In this document: in pieces, positions 51,363 to 53,259 of the stretch
Position numbering within the stretch: the stretch's first letter is position 1
Layout of the letters: every line of letters starts with the position of its first letter
Source: DAISIL01 sp036822015
GTDB lineage: Bacteria; Bacteroidota; Bacteroidia; Cytophagales; Bernardetiaceae
Reading direction: 5' to 3'
Length of the DNA: 53,259 nucleotides
Assembly (NCBI GenBank): GCA_036822015.1
Contig: DAISIL010000018.1
Location: 1-53,259 of the forward strand
Notes under the pieces: model-generated
What the model was told of the DNA's origin: nothing
The model's database searches: none
Seen by the model: only the letters and a program-made list of their open reading frames with translations
Program-made: the position numbers and the translations under genes

Positions 51363-53259
51363 ATGTTGCGCTTCGCTTTCTTTTCATTTATTTTGTTGTT
51401 TTATCTCCCTTACTTATCGGCACAAGAACCAAAAAGAGAGGCAGACTTTGACTTATTGATAGAAAACCTCTTTCAAGTGCAATCCGAAGATTTAGACTAC
51501 ACAGATCTTTACGAGTCTCTTTTTCAGTATTTTGTTCAACCGATTGACCTCAATACGACGGAGCCGGCAGCACTTCAATCGCTTTTTATTCTCTCGGATG
51601 AGCAAATTCGTGAATTTTTTGATTATCGTAATAAATATGGTAATCTACTTTCTATCTTTGAACTACAAGCCATCCCTGGCTTTGATCCCCCCACGATCCA
51701 AAAACTACTCCCCTTCGTTAAGGTGCGAGAGCAAGGAACGCAAGCGGATAATCGTTCCGTACTTGCCCGTATCTTGCACGAACCCAATACTTTTTTTTTG
51801 ATGCGGTACAGCCGCACGCTCCAGCGCAGGCGTGGCTATACGCTCACGGATAGCAGCCAAAGCCGCTACCTCGGCGATCCCAACCAGTTGTATTTTCGGT
51901 TCAGGACGGCGCACACCAACGACTTTTCGATTGGACTGACGGTAGAAAAAGATGCGGGTGAGCAGTTGATTTGGGATCCGTCCACGCGCCGCTACGGTGC
52001 TGATTTTTGGTCGGCGCACGCTGTTTTGTACAACCAAAAACGCTTCAAAACCATCGCCGTCGGCGATTACCAGTTGCAGGTGGGGCAGGGACTGCTCCTG
52101 GCTTCGGGCTTCAATGTGGGTAAGGGCGCGGAGACGATCAATACCGTGCGGCGAACAACGATTGGTATTCGCCCTTACACCTCCGTGATTGAAAGCAATT
52201 TTTTTAGGGGAGCGGCACTTACCTACGAACTCACCCCTGCCTTGCACGCGACGGGCTTTTACTCACGCACCCGAAAAGATGCAAAAATCAGCACTTTGTT
52301 TGATTCCCTGACCAGTGATTTGGAGTTTACAGATTTTGTTAGCTCTATCCGCGAGACGGGCTATCACCGAACGCCTACCGAAATTGCCACCAAAGGACAG
52401 GTCGTCCAACAAGACTTCGGCGGGCATCTCGAGTTTCGGCAGTTCAAGAACGATCTCCAAATTGGGCTGACCTTCATCGGGACAACACGCGACTTTCCGC
52501 TGCGGCGCAACCCCAGCAATTACAACCAGTATGAGTTTTCGGGAACGATTAACCACAACATCGGAGCGAACTTCAACTACAACTGGCAAAACTTTACTTT
52601 CTTTGGAGAGGCGGCCCGGTCGCGGAGTGGTGGCATGGGTGGCGTAGGTGGTTTTTCTGCGGGATTATCTGATAAAGTGGATGTTGCGATGCTCTTTCGG
52701 CATTATGATCGGGATTTTCACACCTTTTATGGGGTAGCTTTTGGGGAGGGATCACGAAATATCAACGAAACCGGACTGTACTGGGGGATAAAGTTTGCTC
52801 CCAATCGGCAGTGGGTCTTGACGGCGTATTACGATAAGTTTCGCTTTCCGTGGTTGCGTTTTCGTACCGATGCCCCATCGGAGGGACACGAGTTTTTGGC
52901 ACAACTGATGCACAGCCCCTCGCGGCGTGTATCCATGTACGGGCGATTTCGGCAGGAGTCTAGGGCAGAGAACATCCGGCGGGAGGATCAAAACATGAAT
53001 GAAGTCTTACCTTATACAAGGCGAAACTATCTTTTTAATATTGACTATAAAGCAGAAAAAATTATTACTTTGCGCGCCCGAGTGCAATTTAGTACATTTA
53101 AGCACGGAGAAAACCCACAAACGGCCGGCTACGCCATCATCCAGGATGCCTACTTTGATTGGGGTAAGTTTCGGTTTTCTACCCGCTTTGCTATTTTTGA
53201 TACCGATGATTTTCAAAATCGACAGTATGCCTACGAAAAAGACGTACTCTACGTCTTCT
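51363..53259 (+). CDS. helix-hairpin-helix outer-membrane protein (3' end outside the window)
   Basis: The ATG at 51363 opens a frame that stays open for 632 codons to the window edge. The signal peptide (MLRFAFFSFILLFYLPYLSA, cleaved before QE) is followed by a ComEA-like helix-hairpin-helix region (about residues 58-120) with PIDLNTTEPAALQSL, YGNLLSIFELQAIPGFD and IQKLLPFVKV. From about 135 onward alternating strands with aromatic residues suggest a large beta barrel. The combination occurs in many Bacteroidota but has no firmly known role; DNA binding at the surface is one possibility. Confidence 0.85.
   Translation, partial: MLRFAFFSFILLFYLPYLSAQEPKREADFDLLIENLFQVQSEDLDYTDLYESLFQYFVQPIDLNTTEPAALQSLFILSDEQIREFFDYRNKYGNLLSIFELQAIPGFDPPTIQKLLPFVKVREQGTQADNRSVLARILHEPNTFFLMRYSRTLQRRRGYTLTDSSQSRYLGDPNQLYFRFRTAHTNDFSIGLTVEKDAGEQLIWDPSTRRYGADFWSAHAVLYNQKRFKTIAVGDYQLQVGQGLLLASGFNVGKGAETINTVRRTTIGIRPYTSVIESNFFRGAALTYELTPALHATGFYSRTRKDAKISTLFDSLTSDLEFTDFVSSIRETGYHRTPTEIATKGQVVQQDFGGHLEFRQFKNDLQIGLTFIGTTRDFPLRRNPSNYNQYEFSGTINHNIGANFNYNWQNFTFFGEAARSRSGGMGGVGGFSAGLSDKVDVAMLFRHYDRDFHTFYGVAFGEGSRNINETGLYWGIKFAPNRQWVLTAYYDKFRFPWLRFRTDAPSEGHEFLAQLMHSPSRRVSMYGRFRQESRAENIRREDQNMNEVLPYTRRNYLFNIDYKAEKIITLRARVQFSTFKHGENPQTAGYAIIQDAYFDWGKFRFSTRFAIFDTDDFQNRQYAYEKDVLYVF

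Noticed and set aside
51653..51660. TATCTTTG as a promoter element
   Set aside because: It lies inside the helix-hairpin-helix coding sequence, with no gene start downstream.

Overview
The window looks like chromosomal DNA of a pigmented, respiring member of the Bacteroidota, most likely a Cytophagales-type organism; the genus cannot be told from sequence alone. The evidence is of three kinds. Several upstream regions carry the Bacteroidota promoter pattern (TTTG, about 18-21 bases, TAnnTTTG) and there is no regular Shine-Dalgarno spacing. Many families typical of this phylum are present: BatD, DUF2911, DUF3467, TPR proteins fused to SpoIIE phosphatase or histidine kinase, a FadL-like porin and a CxxxY-type CcmE. 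The cell also makes menaquinone, c-type cytochromes and a cyclised carotenoid. I see no rRNA, tRNA, CRISPR array, insertion sequence or phage gene.

Layout. 1-4547 (minus): CcmD-like protein, CcmE, a P-type cation ATPase, a MenI/YdiI-like thioesterase and the start of an acyl-CoA synthetase that runs off the left edge. 4633-10019: an aspartoacylase-like peptidase (+) convergent with a lone glutamate synthase large subunit (-). 10298-17480: a short-chain dehydrogenase (+) whose 3' end overlaps lycopene cyclase, the last gene of a seven-gene minus-strand run (74-aa protein, recN, DUF3467, TPR membrane protein, DUF2911-TPR protein, LolD/MacB-type ATPase, crtY). 17645-22131: a CPA2 antiporter, then a THUMP-like methyltransferase and CCA-adding enzyme read the other way. 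22257-27399: a PpiD-like foldase, a degenerate PLD-like protein, Skp/OmpH plus BatD, and a 67-aa protein. 27523-33642 (+): MgtE, a Nudix regulator-like protein, a 42-aa membrane peptide, SufB, a Uma2 nuclease, and rpoZ-coaBC.

The 279-base gap at 33643-33921 has its own promoter-like sequence, two internal hairpins and a terminator, and may encode a small RNA or peptide. 33922-37721: a family 2 glycosyltransferase, a secreted Met/Gly/Phe- and Arg/Ser-rich low-complexity protein and a FadL-like porin. 37748-43131 (minus): histidine kinase, RNase HII, RecQ and MenE in one run. 43357-53259: a TPR protein with a strong terminator, a half-type ABC exporter, a TPR histidine kinase whose 3' end overlaps that of a TPR-SpoIIE phosphatase, and an incomplete helix-hairpin-helix outer-membrane protein.

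Together the genes serve electron transport (Ccm, Men), nitrogen, CoA and Fe-S metabolism (GltB, CoaBC, SufB), envelope biogenesis (PpiD, Skp, BatD, porin), DNA repair (RecN, RecQ, RNase HII), ion homeostasis (P-ATPase, CPA2, MgtE) and signalling. Most are ordinary housekeeping or envelope genes. The least explained items are the putative small RNA locus, the low-complexity secreted protein, the tail-to-tail kinase/phosphatase pair, the recN-to-crtY run, and several proteins with altered active-site residues.
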